Positions 14,837 to 23,907 of a DNA stretch of 35,267 nt are shown here, in pieces; within the stretch, counting starts at the first letter, position 1; every line of letters begins with the position of its first letter. The stretch is from Candidatus Sulfopaludibacter sp. SbA3. GTDB taxonomy: Bacteria; Pseudomonadota; Alphaproteobacteria; Caulobacterales; Hyphomonadaceae. A model generated the notes under the pieces. It searched no databases. It saw only the letters and a list, made by a program, of their open reading frames with translations, and was not told where the DNA came from. The stretch is taken from positions 1 to 35,267 of the forward strand of contig CAMEDD010000029.1 in NCBI GenBank assembly GCA_945913285.1. The letters are read 5' to 3'. The position numbers were made by a program, and so were the translations under genes.

Positions 14837-15283
14837 ATGGCACGCAAACGAGTCAAGGAGACTGCGGTGAGCATCGATCTTTCAGACGACTATCGCCCCT
14901 CCGACGACGAAGAATTCATGAACGAGCGTCAGCTTGCCTACTTCCGGCGTTTGCTCGAAGCCTGGAAGGCGGAAATCCTCGACGGCGCCAAGAAAACCAT
15001 CAACAACCTGCAGGACGAGAGCGGCTCGCTTCCCGATATCGTGGACCGCGCATCTGCTGAAAGCGACAAGGCCCTCGAGCTGCGCACCCGCGACCGCCAG
15101 CGCAAGCTGATCTCCAAGATTGACGCCGCAATGCGCCGGATCGACGACGGCACGTATGGATATTGCGAAGCGACCGGTGAGCCGATCGGCCTGCGCCGCC
15201 TCGAAGCGCGCCCCACCGCCACGCTGAGCCTCGAGGCGCAGGAGCGCCACGAGCGCAAGGAACGCACCCTGCGCGACGACTAG
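14837..15283 (+). CDS. dksA: RNA polymerase-binding transcription factor DksA
   Basis: The 148-residue protein is a DksA/TraR-family factor that enters the RNA polymerase secondary channel and works with ppGpp in the stringent response. The coiled coil carries FMNERQLAYFRRLLEAWKAE and DIVDRASAESDKALELRTRD, with the conserved tip D-x-x-D-x-A region. The zinc-finger region, YGYCEATGEPIGLRRLEARP, has only one cysteine where E. coli DksA has four, as is common in alphaproteobacterial members. The start is ambiguous: the ATG at 14837 has GAGGG 9 nt away, while a GTG at 14867 has a stronger AAGGAG 6 nt away and gives a protein whose beginning aligns as well with homologues. A good terminator follows. 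Confidence 0.92.
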   Translation: MARKRVKETAVSIDLSDDYRPSDDEEFMNERQLAYFRRLLEAWKAEILDGAKKTINNLQDESGSLPDIVDRASAESDKALELRTRDRQRKLISKIDAAMRRIDDGTYGYCEATGEPIGLRRLEARPTATLSLEAQERHERKERTLRDD

Positions 15284-15312
15284 GCCTGGCAAAGCTACAG
15301 CCCAAAAACCCG

Positions 15313-15346
15313 AAAGGCGGCGCCCCCGAAGGAGCGCCGCCTTTTT
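15313..15346 (+). terminator. Rho-independent terminator after dksA
   Basis: AGGCGGCGC (15315-15323) pairs with GCGCCGCCT (15334-15342) around a 10 nt loop, followed by a T5 run and, after a G, more T (TTTTTGTTT). It is the only textbook intrinsic terminator I found in the window and ends the dksA transcript. Confidence 0.9.
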
Positions 15347-15520
15347 GTTTATCCATCACATCCCAACGCCTTGGCGGACTCTCAGGGGTTGCCCTTCAGC
15401 GATGCGATGACAATGCACCCAACATCCGAATCGCGCCTTACCGGGGCGTAACCAGGGGGTTAAATTCCGCCGATAGTTGTCAATGGCGGGTGGGCCGCCG
15501 CTTAACGGTCGTTCCAGACC

Positions 15521-15537
15521 CTAACCCGCCGTTAACC
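15521..15537 (+). promoter_or_regulatory. CtrA-like binding site upstream of the fliM-like gene
   Basis: CTAA-CCCGCCG-TTAACC matches the full CtrA consensus TTAA-N7-TTAA with one mismatch and exact spacing. It lies 22 nt before the fliM-like ATG at 15559, where a CtrA box would overlap the -35 region. Three more TTAA tetramers lie nearby (15460, 15502 and 15550), including GTAA-N8-TTAA at 15448-15463 with one base too many. CtrA activation of early flagellar genes is established in Caulobacter; here it is inferred. Confidence 0.6.
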
Positions 15538-15558
15538 TGTCAGAGGCGATTAAAGGGC

Positions 15559-16632
15559 ATGACCCGGACTGCTGCCGCGACCTCTGCCGCGCCGGCGCTG
15601 CCTGACAGCGCCGATGACGGTTGGGACATGCCCCCGCGCCGGGAAGGGCAGGTGATGGCTGAGATGCCGAAAGGTTTCGTTCCTGCAGACCCTGACCGCC
15701 CGCTTCCGACGGGCCGCGGCCTGCTGAGCCCGGCTGAGATCGAGGCTCTGCTGCGCCCGGACCTTTCTGACCTACCGCCCGATCCCGTGCCCGAGACAGC
15801 CGAAGCCCGCGCTTTTGGCGATTTCACGGCGGCGCCCGCCGATGCGGGAGCGCAGGACCGCGATTCCGCCCGCCGGCTGGCCGCGCGCCTGTCGATGGCA
15901 ATGCGCGAAAGCAGCGGCCTGCCGGTGGCGGCACTTGCGAGCGGCACGCGGCGCGCGCCGTTCGAGGCGGCGGTGCGCCAGGGTGAAGAGGAACGCGGGC
16001 AGGCGATTGCCTGCTTTGCGGCGCCCGGCGGCGATATCGGCGCGATGATGATCCTGTCAGCGGGCCTCGCGCAATTGTTGATCGAGACGGCCTGCGGCGC
16101 GCGCTTGCGCCTCGGCGCCGTGCGTCCGCTCAGCCCGATTGACCTCGCCGTCCTTGAGGCTCTGGTACGTCCTTTGGCACCCGCGATTTCGTCGGACCTC
16201 AGTTTTTCATCGCTCGAGACCGATACCGTGTTTGCCGCTTCGATCGCGCCGCCCTCGCAGGCGCTGGCGGCGGACCTGTCGATGCGGATTCAGGCCGACG
16301 TTTACCGGGCGCAAGTGATCCTCGTGGCGCCGGCTGAGCCGGTGATGATCTCTGCGCCGCAGAGCCGGGCAACGGGTCTGCAGGGCGCCCTCTCGGTGAC
16401 GCTGAAGGCGCGCGTGGCGAGCCTTTCTGTACCGCTGTCGCGCCTGTCCGGGCTGAAGCCGGGCTCGACGCTGCTGCTGGGTGTTCCGGCGGACCAGCCG
16501 GTCGAGCTGATGTCGGGCACCGAGCCCGGTGTGCTGGCTGCAGAAGCCGAGATCGGCCGCCGCGGCGGGCGCATCGCGCTGCGCATCACGCGTCGCGGCC
16601 CGGCGCTCGGGACGCTTATTCGCCCGTCTTGA
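15559..16632 (+). CDS. fliM: FliM-like flagellar motor switch protein
   Basis: The 357-residue protein has the FliM layout. After about 50 disordered residues comes LLSPAEIEALLRP (55-67), the N-terminal motif that binds phospho-CheY. A middle domain follows (GDIGAMMILSAGLAQLLIET, RPLSPIDLAVLEALVRPLAP), then a C-terminal SpoA/FliN-type domain (about 287-350, ending in GRRGGRIALRITR). FliM forms the switch of the C-ring at the cytoplasmic face and sets rotation direction. The middle domain is diverged, so a FliM paralogue is possible. The ATG at 15559 is chosen for AAAGGG 2-7 nt upstream. The gene stands apart from other fli genes and overlaps yceI tail-to-tail by 17 nt. A CtrA-like site lies upstream. 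Confidence 0.75.
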   Translation: MTRTAAATSAAPALPDSADDGWDMPPRREGQVMAEMPKGFVPADPDRPLPTGRGLLSPAEIEALLRPDLSDLPPDPVPETAEARAFGDFTAAPADAGAQDRDSARRLAARLSMAMRESSGLPVAALASGTRRAPFEAAVRQGEEERGQAIACFAAPGGDIGAMMILSAGLAQLLIETACGARLRLGAVRPLSPIDLAVLEALVRPLAPAISSDLSFSSLETDTVFAASIAPPSQALAADLSMRIQADVYRAQVILVAPAEPVMISAPQSRATGLQGALSVTLKARVASLSVPLSRLSGLKPGSTLLLGVPADQPVELMSGTEPGVLAAEAEIGRRGGRIALRITRRGPALGTLIRPS

Positions 16633-17260
16633 GGAATTCGACCTCGATCTCGATGACGACGTCATCGGCGAGAAGGCCCGAATACTTGTCGATACCGAAT
16701 TCTGCGCGGTTGAGGGGCAGGGTAGCCGAGAAGCCGACGACGTCTGCGCCGCGCAGCCGGTCATAGGCGCTGCCATTCAGGCGGGCTTTCACGATCACGG
16801 CCTGGCTCTTTCCCTTGAGCGTCAGTTCGCCGCTGATGTCGGCCTCGGTCTCGCTCGTTAGTTTCAGCCCGAGCGTCTTGAACGTGGCCTGCGGATAGGT
16901 CGCCGCATCGAACCAGTCCGGCCCCATCAGTGCGGCGGCGAAGTCCGGATTGGCGATGTTCAGCGAAGTCATGTCCACCACAGCTGTGACCTGCGCCGTC
17001 TGCGGCGTCGCGGGATCGCCCGTGAGGCTCGCATCGAAGCGCTCGAAGCGGCCGATATAGGTCGAGTAGCCAAGGTGGTTGATCTTGAACAGGATCGAGG
17101 CGTGGGCCGGGTCTAGCTTGTAGTCGCCCGCGGGCACGCTGACGGCGGCGGTCTGGACATCCGGTTTCAGCACGGCGCTGGCGAGCATGTTGCAGCCCGT
17201 CAGCGCCAGCAGGGGCGCGGGCCAGAGCCCGATGCAGAGCGCGGCGAGGGCGGGTCTCAT
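16616..17260 (-). CDS. YceI family lipoprotein
   Basis: The 214-residue product starts with a lipoprotein signal ending LTGC (lipidated C23) and contains a YceI-like lipocalin-type barrel, recognised from [20 protein letters not shown] (about 47-66), the [10 protein letters not shown] segment and the late [16 protein letters not shown] motif. YceI proteins bind long isoprenoid-type lipids in the periplasm. The lipid anchor places this one at a membrane, which is less common than the soluble form. Its ATG overlaps the stop of the upstream DUF885 gene (17257-17260), so the two form an operon with probable translational coupling. Its 3' end overlaps the fliM-like gene on the other strand by 17 nt. 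Confidence 0.9.
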   Translation of the reverse strand: MRPALAALCIGLWPAPLLALTGCNMLASAVLKPDVQTAAVSVPAGDYKLDPAHASILFKINHLGYSTYIGRFERFDASLTGDPATPQTAQVTAVVDMTSLNIANPDFAAALMGPDWFDAATYPQATFKTLGLKLTSETEADISGELTLKGKSQAVIVKARLNGSAYDRLRGADVVGFSATLPLNRAEFGIDKYSGLLADDVVIEIEVEFLKTGE

Positions 17261-19116
17261 GCCTTCTTGCCGGCGAGCCAGGCGTCCACGGTTTCTTCCA
17301 GCACCGCCAGCGGCACGGCCCCGTCTCTCAGCACGACGTCATGGAACTCGCGGATGTCGAACGTGTCGCCCAGCTGCGCGCGGGCGCGCTCGCGCAGCTC
17401 GACGATCTTCAGCATACCGATCTTGTAGGCCGTGGCCTGGCCCGGCATCACGATATAGCGGTCGATGGCCTTTTCGCAGTCGCCTTTCGGGTTCGGCGTG
17501 TTGTCGAGCAGGTATTGGACGGCCTCTTCGCGCGTCCATTTCTTGTCATGGATGCCGGTGTCGACAACGAGGCGGGCGGCGCGCCAGATCTCCATCGCGA
17601 GGCGACCAAAGTCCGAGTACGGATCAGCATAATAGCCCATTTCCTTGGGTACCAGTTCCGAGTAGAGCCCCCAGCCTTCGGAGTAGGCGGTGTAGCCTCC
17701 GAACTTTCGGAAGCTGGGGATGCCTTGCAGTTCCTGCGCGATGGCGATCTGCATGTGGTGGCCCGGGATGCCTTCATGGAAGGCGAGCGCTTCCAGCTGG
17801 TAGGTCGGCATGTCGGCCATGACGTAGAGGTTGGCGTAATAGATGCCCGGGCGGCTGCCATCCGGGGCGGGGCGAGAATAGAAGGCCTTGCCGGCAGACT
17901 TCTCGCGGAACGGCTCCACGGACTTCACGACCATGTCGGCTTTCGGGAAGGTGTTGAAGAGTGTCGGGAGGTCGCCCTTCATTTTTGCGATCGCCGCTTC
18001 GGCTTCGGCGAGATAAGCGGCTTTGCCTTCCGGCGTTTCCGGTTCGTAGAAGCGCGGATCGGTGCGCATGAACTCGAAAAACTCGGGCAGTGTGCCCTTG
18101 AAGCCGACCTCGGTCATGATCGCTTTCATCTCGCCCTGGATGCGGGCGACTTCATCGAGGCCGATCTGGTGGATTTCGTCTGCCGTCAGATCAGTTGTCG
18201 TCATCTGGGCGAGGCGCATGTTGTAATAGGCTTCACCGTCGGGGAGCTTCCAGGCGCCGTCATCCCTCGTCGCGGTTTTCTGCTGGCGTTCCAGCTCGGC
18301 GACGGCGGCCTCGTAGGCGGGGCCGACCGAGGCGATCAGGGCGGCTGCGGCGCGGGCATTGAGGTCGGCGGCAGCTTCGGCCGTCAGTGAGCCATTGGTG
18401 ACGAGCGCACCGGTCTTGGTACGGATATCCGCCATCAGCGGGCTGTCGGCGCTGCCATCATCCTTGCCGGAGAAGGGATAGCCGGTGATCACACCGCGCG
18501 CATCCGAGAGGACATAGTCAAAAACGAAGGCCGGCGGCTTGATGCTGAGTTCGGCTCCAGCGCGGGCGTTTTCGACATGCTGGCCGAGATAGGGCTGAAC
18601 GCCGGTGAGGCGGGCGATATAGGCCTCGGCATCGGCGGCGCTGGTAACCGTATGCTGATTGATCAGGAAAGCCGGGATGCCGGACTGGACGCCGAACATC
18701 TGGTTGAAGGTGTAGTTATGATTGCGGAAGGGGAAGGCGGCTTCTGCCCGCTCCAGCTCGTACTCGGCGAGACGCCAGGAAAGCTTCGCCTGCGGATCAA
18801 GTTTCGCGAAGTCGAAGCTCGCCTTCATCTCGGCGACTTCGGCTCGCTGGATTTCGAGCTCGGCACGCTCGAAAGCCTCGGAAGGGTCGCTCCACTCGTC
18901 ATAGCGGTCTTTGATGCCGAGATAGGTCTGGCGCATCGGATCACGGGCGACGGCCGCGTCGAATTTCGTCTCGAACCAGACGTTCAGGCGGGCCGATTCG
19001 GTCTGCGCCGGCTCGGCCGAAAGGGCGGCATCGGCCGGCTCGCGGGCGGGGGCGGTGCTGCAGGCGGCCGCGGCGGCGAGAAGGGCGAGCGCGAAGGCAG
19101 AACGCGTTAGGTACAT
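17257..19116 (-). CDS. DUF885 family lipoprotein, putative metallopeptidase
   Basis: The 619-residue protein has a lipobox (AAAAAC, C19) and then a DUF885 domain over nearly its whole length. The key motif HEGIPGHH (447-454) is an HExxxHH-type metal site, and a conserved [10 protein letters not shown] follows about 28 residues later, giving the second acidic ligand. DUF885 proteins resemble M2/M32-type zinc carboxypeptidases; some have been reported to act on peptides, but the substrate here is unknown. The location is the cell envelope. The start ATG at 19116 has AGGATT about 8 nt upstream. The gene runs into yceI with a 4 nt overlap and is divergent from cckA. Confidence 0.9.
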   Translation of the reverse strand: MYLTRSAFALALLAAAAACSTAPAREPADAALSAEPAQTESARLNVWFETKFDAAVARDPMRQTYLGIKDRYDEWSDPSEAFERAELEIQRAEVAEMKASFDFAKLDPQAKLSWRLAEYELERAEAAFPFRNHNYTFNQMFGVQSGIPAFLINQHTVTSAADAEAYIARLTGVQPYLGQHVENARAGAELSIKPPAFVFDYVLSDARGVITGYPFSGKDDGSADSPLMADIRTKTGALVTNGSLTAEAAADLNARAAAALIASVGPAYEAAVAELERQQKTATRDDGAWKLPDGEAYYNMRLAQMTTTDLTADEIHQIGLDEVARIQGEMKAIMTEVGFKGTLPEFFEFMRTDPRFYEPETPEGKAAYLAEAEAAIAKMKGDLPTLFNTFPKADMVVKSVEPFREKSAGKAFYSRPAPDGSRPGIYYANLYVMADMPTYQLEALAFHEGIPGHHMQIAIAQELQGIPSFRKFGGYTAYSEGWGLYSELVPKEMGYYADPYSDFGRLAMEIWRAARLVVDTGIHDKKWTREEAVQYLLDNTPNPKGDCEKAIDRYIVMPGQATAYKIGMLKIVELRERARAQLGDTFDIREFHDVVLRDGAVPLAVLEETVDAWLAGKKA

Positions 19117-19290
19117 GAGCCGAATCCTGTTGGTGTTGACGGCGTGAACCCGCTCATCTTAACTGTTTTTTCGGATTCGTTAACCATTGGCGTGCGAGAA
19201 CAGGCTAACCAGGAACGTCCCGTGCGCGCTGCGGTGCGCGGCGGGACAATCGCGCTTCCGGCAGCAGGCCGGGTGAATTGGCGGTAGATC

Positions 19291-21876
19291 ATGAAAAAAG
19301 ACTCAGAAGCCCTTGATTTGCCTCAGGTCCTCGGATCGGCGGATGACGCGGACGGGTCCGCGGCGATGGCCGCCTCGCGCAAGATCGATCTGCTGCAGCT
19401 GGGCTTCTGGGCGTGTCTCCTCCTCTCGATCGCGGCGGCCAGCGTGTCGCTCGTGCGCCCGCATGCGGCCGGCGCGACGGGGTCGATCCTGCTGATCACG
19501 ATGGCATCCGGCGGGCTTGTGTTCCTGTTGTGGACCGTGCGCGGGGCGGGGCGGTTCATCGGCCTGTTCCCGGAAAAAGGCTCTGCCGCCGCTATCGCCA
19601 ATGCTTCTGCGCCGCGCTTTCCCTGGATCGAGGCGCTCGATGAAGCCGTGCTCGTGACCGAATCCGGTGGTGCGCCGGTGGCCGCCAACCCGGCGTTTGA
19701 CGAACTGGCCGCCCTCGCGCTGATGACCGGGGCGAGCGATACCGGCCTTGTGACCGTCGACCGCCTGTTTGGCGCAAGCCCGGGCCTGGCCGCGCCGGTC
19801 TACCGTCTGTCGAAAGCCGCCAAGGCCGGCACGCGTCGCCGCGAGCTTCTGCCGCCGGTCGCGCTTGGCCCGGAACAGGTGCCCGCCCAATTTGAAGTCA
19901 CCGTCTCGCCGCTGCCACGCAGCCGCGTGCTCTGGCGCATCCGCCGGATCGCCGGACAGATTGAGGCAACGGGCGCGGCGGATCTGAAATCGCTTTATGT
20001 AGAAGACGCCCCGATGGGCTTCTTCGCGGCCCGCCCGGATGGCACGATCACCTATGCCAACGGCTTCCTGCGCGAGATGCTGGGCCTGCCGGAAACGGCG
20101 AAGAATATCCGCCTCGACGACATCATGCGTCCGGAATTCGTGAAGCTACTCGGCCGCGACAAGAAATCGGGCGCGCCTGGCCGGGCCGATATCCAGCTGC
20201 GCGCCCGCGACGGCGTTGAAGTGCCGGTGCAGGCGATCACGACGTGGTCTGGCCGGGGCGTTGAAGCGCATGGCCGAACGATCCTTCTGCCAAGCCCGCA
20301 GATGCTGAACGGCGAGAGCGACCGGTTTGCGCTGCAGGGCGCCTCGCGCCCGATGCGCGCGGACGGCGATCCGATGTTCGATGACGCCCCGTTCGGCGCG
20401 GTGCGTCTCGATGGCGACCGGGTGGACGGCGCCATTATCCTCGATGCCAACCGTGTACTGATGGAACTGACGGGCGGGCGGGCAACGCCCGGCTCGCGCT
20501 TCTCGGACCTGTTCATCTCCGATGACGAGGGCCCGAACGCGGCGGCTGCGGCGCTTGTGCAGGCTGTGGACCGTCCGGTCGCGCTGCGCATCGCGGGGCA
20601 GGACACTGCGCACGTCAACGTGTTCGTCACACTGAATGCCTCCGGCCGACCATCGGTTGCCTATGTGGTGGATATCTCCGAGCACCGTCTGATGGAGCAG
20701 CGCCTCGCACACGGCGAGAAGATGCAGGCCGTCGGCAAGATCGCTGGGCGCATTGCGCACGAGATCAACAACATGCTGCAAGTCACGATGGGCAATTACG
20801 AAGCCCTGATGACGCGCCATCCTGTCGGCGATCCGTCCTTTGACAATATCAAGGCGATCCATGAAGCCACTATGCGCTCGCGCGACCTGGTGCGCGGGCT
20901 GCTCGCCTATGCGCGCGAGCAGACGTTCAAACGCGAAGTGTTCAACACGACCGACTTCCTCACCGAGTTCTCCATCCTGCTGCGCGGCGTCATCGACGAG
21001 CGCATCACCCTGGAAGTGGTCCACGGGCGCGACGTCCCGTGGATACGTGCCGACGTGAGCCAGATCGAGACGGCGATCATCAACCTCGTCACCAATGCGC
21101 GCGACGCGATGCTCTCGCACCGCGATGGCGGCAAGCTGCAGATCCGCACGAGCCGCACCACGGCGCGCGACGCGCACGCCAAGGGCTTCGACTATATCGA
21201 AGAGGGCGAATACCTGCTCATCGAGGTCGAGGATAACGGCGCGGGCATGCGCAAGGATGTGCTGGACAAGATTTTCCAGCCTTTCTTCACCACCAAAGAA
21301 AAAGGCTCGGGCACAGGTCTGGGCCTTGCCACCGTGTTCGGTATCATCAAGCAGTCGGGCGGCTATATCTGTCCGGTCTCGGTCGTTGGCAAAGGCACCA
21401 ACTTCCACATCTACCTGCCGGCCTCCGAAATTCCTCAGCCCCAGGATCTTGTTGCCGAGCGCAAGCAGGCGATCCGTCCAGTGGACCTGTCCGGGCGCGG
21501 CCGCATTCTTGTGATCGAGGACGAGGCAGGCGTTCGCGCGATTGCCGTGAACAACCTGCGGTCTCGCGGCTATGAAGTGGAAGAGGCCGAAGACGGTGAG
21601 GACGCGCTCGAGCTCATCAAGTCGAAGCCGGGGCATTTCGACCTCGTGATTTCTGACGTGGTGATGCCGGGCATGAACGGGCCGACGCTGATCAAGCAGG
21701 CCCGCGAACAGCTGGGCAATGCGCGCGTCATCTTCATCTCGGGTTATGCCGAGCAGGAACTGGCCAAACAGCTCGATGACCGGGCGGTCTCGTTCCTGCC
21801 GAAGCCGTTCTCGATCCGTCAGCTGGCGGAACTCGTGAAGAACGAAATCGGCACACCGCAGCAGGAAGCCGCTTAG
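19291..21876 (+). CDS. cckA: Hybrid histidine kinase CckA
   Basis: The 861-residue protein has two membrane helices (about 33-53 and 65-84), PAS regions (about 105-220 and 230-335), a HisKA domain with phosphoacceptor H490 ([12 protein letters not shown]), a HATPase domain with N602 in [12 protein letters not shown]648-N-G-A-G and GTGLGL, and a C-terminal receiver with D789 (ISDVVMPG). The stretches [30 protein letters not shown] and [18 protein letters not shown] closely follow Caulobacter CckA. CckA phosphorylates CtrA and CpdR through ChpT and switches to phosphatase on cyclic-di-GMP, controlling the cell cycle. The H-box reads HEINN rather than HDFNN, a modest difference. The ATG has only a weak GGCGG upstream. 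Its stop overlaps that of the convergent hydrolase gene. Confidence 0.88.
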   Translation: MKKDSEALDLPQVLGSADDADGSAAMAASRKIDLLQLGFWACLLLSIAAASVSLVRPHAAGATGSILLITMASGGLVFLLWTVRGAGRFIGLFPEKGSAAAIANASAPRFPWIEALDEAVLVTESGGAPVAANPAFDELAALALMTGASDTGLVTVDRLFGASPGLAAPVYRLSKAAKAGTRRRELLPPVALGPEQVPAQFEVTVSPLPRSRVLWRIRRIAGQIEATGAADLKSLYVEDAPMGFFAARPDGTITYANGFLREMLGLPETAKNIRLDDIMRPEFVKLLGRDKKSGAPGRADIQLRARDGVEVPVQAITTWSGRGVEAHGRTILLPSPQMLNGESDRFALQGASRPMRADGDPMFDDAPFGAVRLDGDRVDGAIILDANRVLMELTGGRATPGSRFSDLFISDDEGPNAAAAALVQAVDRPVALRIAGQDTAHVNVFVTLNASGRPSVAYVVDISEHRLMEQRLAHGEKMQAVGKIAGRIAHEINNMLQVTMGNYEALMTRHPVGDPSFDNIKAIHEATMRSRDLVRGLLAYAREQTFKREVFNTTDFLTEFSILLRGVIDERITLEVVHGRDVPWIRADVSQIETAIINLVTNARDAMLSHRDGGKLQIRTSRTTARDAHAKGFDYIEEGEYLLIEVEDNGAGMRKDVLDKIFQPFFTTKEKGSGTGLGLATVFGIIKQSGGYICPVSVVGKGTNFHIYLPASEIPQPQDLVAERKQAIRPVDLSGRGRILVIEDEAGVRAIAVNNLRSRGYEVEEAEDGEDALELIKSKPGHFDLVISDVVMPGMNGPTLIKQAREQLGNARVIFISGYAEQELAKQLDDRAVSFLPKPFSIRQLAELVKNEIGTPQQEAA

Positions 21877-22604
21877 CGCGACCAGTGCGCCGCGAGCAGG
21901 CCGGCGAATTCCTCGGCGCGCGCGTGGCAGGCCCAGTGACCGGCGCCGCGCGCCACATGTAAGGGCGTGCCCCATTGTTTCGAGAAACGCTCGGCCACCG
22001 AAAGGTCCACGAACGGATCGGTCTCGCCCCAGAAGAGCTGGCCGCGCTTTGGCAGCTTCGCGAGATCATCGACCCAGGCGCCCCGGAAACTCAGGCCAAG
22101 GGCTGAGCGGTAAAGTTTGAGGATCGACTGGCGCATCGTCTTGTCGATGTGCGGGACTTCCGTCTTGGCGAGGCTCGCGGGCATGCCGCCTTCGACGAGC
22201 GAAGGCTCCAGCCGCGCCTTGTTGCGCATGCCCAGCATCACGAGTTCGCCGAGGATGGGCGTCGCCCACATTCGGGCTGTGCGGTGGCCCGAGTATTCCT
22301 TGTCGATCAGCGCGTTCGTTACGCACCAGCTGGAGACGAGCTCTGGCCGCATCGAGGCGGCGCGCAGGACGAGCAGTGCGCCCCAGTCATGCCCGACGAG
22401 ATGTACGGGCTCGCCCGCAGCCTCCATCTGTTTCACGAGCCAGCCGGCATAGGCATCCTTAGTGCCGGAAAAACCTTTGGGTACAGGGTTGCCAAACCCG
22501 GGCAGGGAGAGGGCGCGGTACACGCCCGGCTCCAGCCCCAGCGCATTGATCAGCGGATCCCAGAGGATGGCTGTGTCCGGCACACCGTGAACGAAGAGGA
22601 TCAT
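21873..22604 (-). CDS. Alpha/beta-fold hydrolase
   Basis: The 243-residue protein opens MILFVHGVPDTAILWDPLI, giving the HGxPD oxyanion region found in haloalkane dehalogenase- and epoxide hydrolase-like enzymes. The nucleophile elbow is VGHDWGA (about 87-93), so the nucleophile is an aspartate rather than serine, as in those two groups; the catalytic histidine is in the late GAGHWACHA motif. A cytoplasmic hydrolase of an epoxide, halide or ester is plausible, with the substrate unknown. The start at 22604 is chosen for AAGGG about 8 nt upstream; the extension to 22754 would consist of poorly conserved residues. The stop TAA overlaps the cckA TAG. Confidence 0.85.
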   Translation of the reverse strand: MILFVHGVPDTAILWDPLINALGLEPGVYRALSLPGFGNPVPKGFSGTKDAYAGWLVKQMEAAGEPVHLVGHDWGALLVLRAASMRPELVSSWCVTNALIDKEYSGHRTARMWATPILGELVMLGMRNKARLEPSLVEGGMPASLAKTEVPHIDKTMRQSILKLYRSALGLSFRGAWVDDLAKLPKRGQLFWGETDPFVDLSVAERFSKQWGTPLHVARGAGHWACHARAEEFAGLLAAHWSR

Positions 22605-22772
22605 GAGCAGCGCCCTTGGTAACCCACAGCCTATCCCGGCGGGCGCGCGGCGGCAACCAAAGCGCGCCGGCCCGGACCGGCCCGCCAATTTCCCCGATGA
22701 CACGGCTTGCGGCGGCGCATGGGCTTGTCCAAGGATGCCACTCAACAAACACACTCAAGGGAGACAACCGTC

Positions 22773-23750
22773 ATGAAAACCCGCATCACCGAGATGCTCG
22801 GCATCCAGCACCCCATCGTCCAAGGCGGCATGCACTATGTCGGCTTTGCGGAAATGGCCGCGGCCGTCTCCAACGCGGGCGGCCTCGGCATCATCACGGC
22901 GCTGACCCAGCGCACCCCGGCCGATCTTGCCAACGAGATCGCCCGCTGCCGGGACATGACGTCGAAGCCGATCGGCGTGAACCTCACCTTCCTGCCCGCA
23001 CTCAGCCAGCCGGACTATCCGGGCTATGTGAAGGCGATCATCGAAGGCGGCGTGAAGGTCGTCGAGACGGCCGGCAACAACCCGGTCCAGGTGCTCCCGA
23101 TCCTCAAGGACAATGGCATCAAGGTCGTGCACAAATGCACCGCGGTGCGCCATGCGCTCAAGGCGCAGAATATCGGCTGTGACGCGGTCTCGGTGGACGG
23201 CTTCGAATGCGGCGGCCACCCCGGCGAAGACGATGTGCCCAACTTCATCCTGCTGCCGCGCGCGATGGACGAACTCGACATTCCCTTCATCGCCTCCGGC
23301 GGCATGGCCGATGGCCGCTCGCTCGTCGCCGCCATGGCGCTCGGCGCCGAGGGCATGAACATGGGAACGCGCTTCATCGCGACGAAAGAGGCGCCCGTGC
23401 ATGAGAACGTGAAGCAGGCGCTGGTTGCCGCTTCCGAACTCGACACGCGCCTCGTGATGCGCTCGCTGCGCAACACCGAGCGCGTGCTGAAGAATGCCGG
23501 CGTCGAGAAACTGCTCGCCAAGGAAAAGGCGCTCGGCGCCGCGCTCAAGTTCGAGGATATCATCGAGGAAGTTGCCGGGATTTATCCGAAGGTGATGAAG
23601 GATGGCGATATGGATGCGGGCGCGTGGTCGTGCGGCATGGTCGCGGGCCTGATCTACGACATCCCGACATGCAAGGAACTGATCGACCGGATCATGGCCG
23701 AGGCAGAGGAAATCATTTCCAAGAGGCTGGCGCGCACACTGGTCAACTGA
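22773..23750 (+). CDS. Nitronate monooxygenase (2-nitropropane dioxygenase family)
   Basis: The 325-residue protein is an FMN-dependent TIM-barrel enzyme of the nitronate monooxygenase family, which oxidises alkyl nitronates, including the toxin propionate-3-nitronate. Family motifs are GIQHPIVQGGMHYVGFAEMA (about 10-29), NAGGLGIITA (about 35-44), KPIGVNLTFLP (about 67-77), the FMN phosphate region DGFECGGHPGEDDVPN (about 141-156), and FIASGGMADGRSLVAAMALG (about 171-190). AAGGGAG (22755-22761) precedes the ATG by 11 nt. Relatives that act as enoyl-ACP reductases (FabK) share the fold, so the true substrate is not certain. The gene stands alone between the hydrolase and rmuC. Confidence 0.85.
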   Translation: MKTRITEMLGIQHPIVQGGMHYVGFAEMAAAVSNAGGLGIITALTQRTPADLANEIARCRDMTSKPIGVNLTFLPALSQPDYPGYVKAIIEGGVKVVETAGNNPVQVLPILKDNGIKVVHKCTAVRHALKAQNIGCDAVSVDGFECGGHPGEDDVPNFILLPRAMDELDIPFIASGGMADGRSLVAAMALGAEGMNMGTRFIATKEAPVHENVKQALVAASELDTRLVMRSLRNTERVLKNAGVEKLLAKEKALGAALKFEDIIEEVAGIYPKVMKDGDMDAGAWSCGMVAGLIYDIPTCKELIDRIMAEAEEIISKRLARTLVN

Positions 23751-23810
23751 CGCGGGGCGCCGTGTTCCCGGTCTGATCCAGCGGCGTTAACCCTCGTTTT
23801 TGAACCTTCG

Positions 23811-23838
23811 GAATTCCCCTGTGAGGCAGGGGCAATTC
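23811..23838. repeat. Hairpin-forming inverted repeat before rmuC
   Basis: GAATTCCCCTG (23811-23821) and CAGGGGCAATTC (23827-23838) form an 11 bp stem with one bulged base and a 5 nt loop. No T-run follows on either strand, so a classical terminator is unlikely. It lies in the 157 nt gap after the nitronate monooxygenase gene and may end or stabilise that transcript. Confidence 0.4.
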
Positions 23839-23907
23839 GCCTGTCAGGTGTGGACAAGGCTGTTTCGTTCCGATCATGCTCCAAGGGAATCGGTTTAAGG
23901 CCCTCCC

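Noticed and set aside
19159..19185. Two TTAA elements upstream of cckA as a CtrA box
   Set aside because: Spacing between them is 17 nt instead of 7; only half sites.
20146..21975. 609-codon minus-strand frame over cckA
   Set aside because: Antisense to a conserved kinase; its composition mirrors the complement of cckA codons.
23849..23858. TGTGGACAA as a DnaA box / replication origin
   Set aside because: Single site with one mismatch and no cluster or AT-rich unwinding region.
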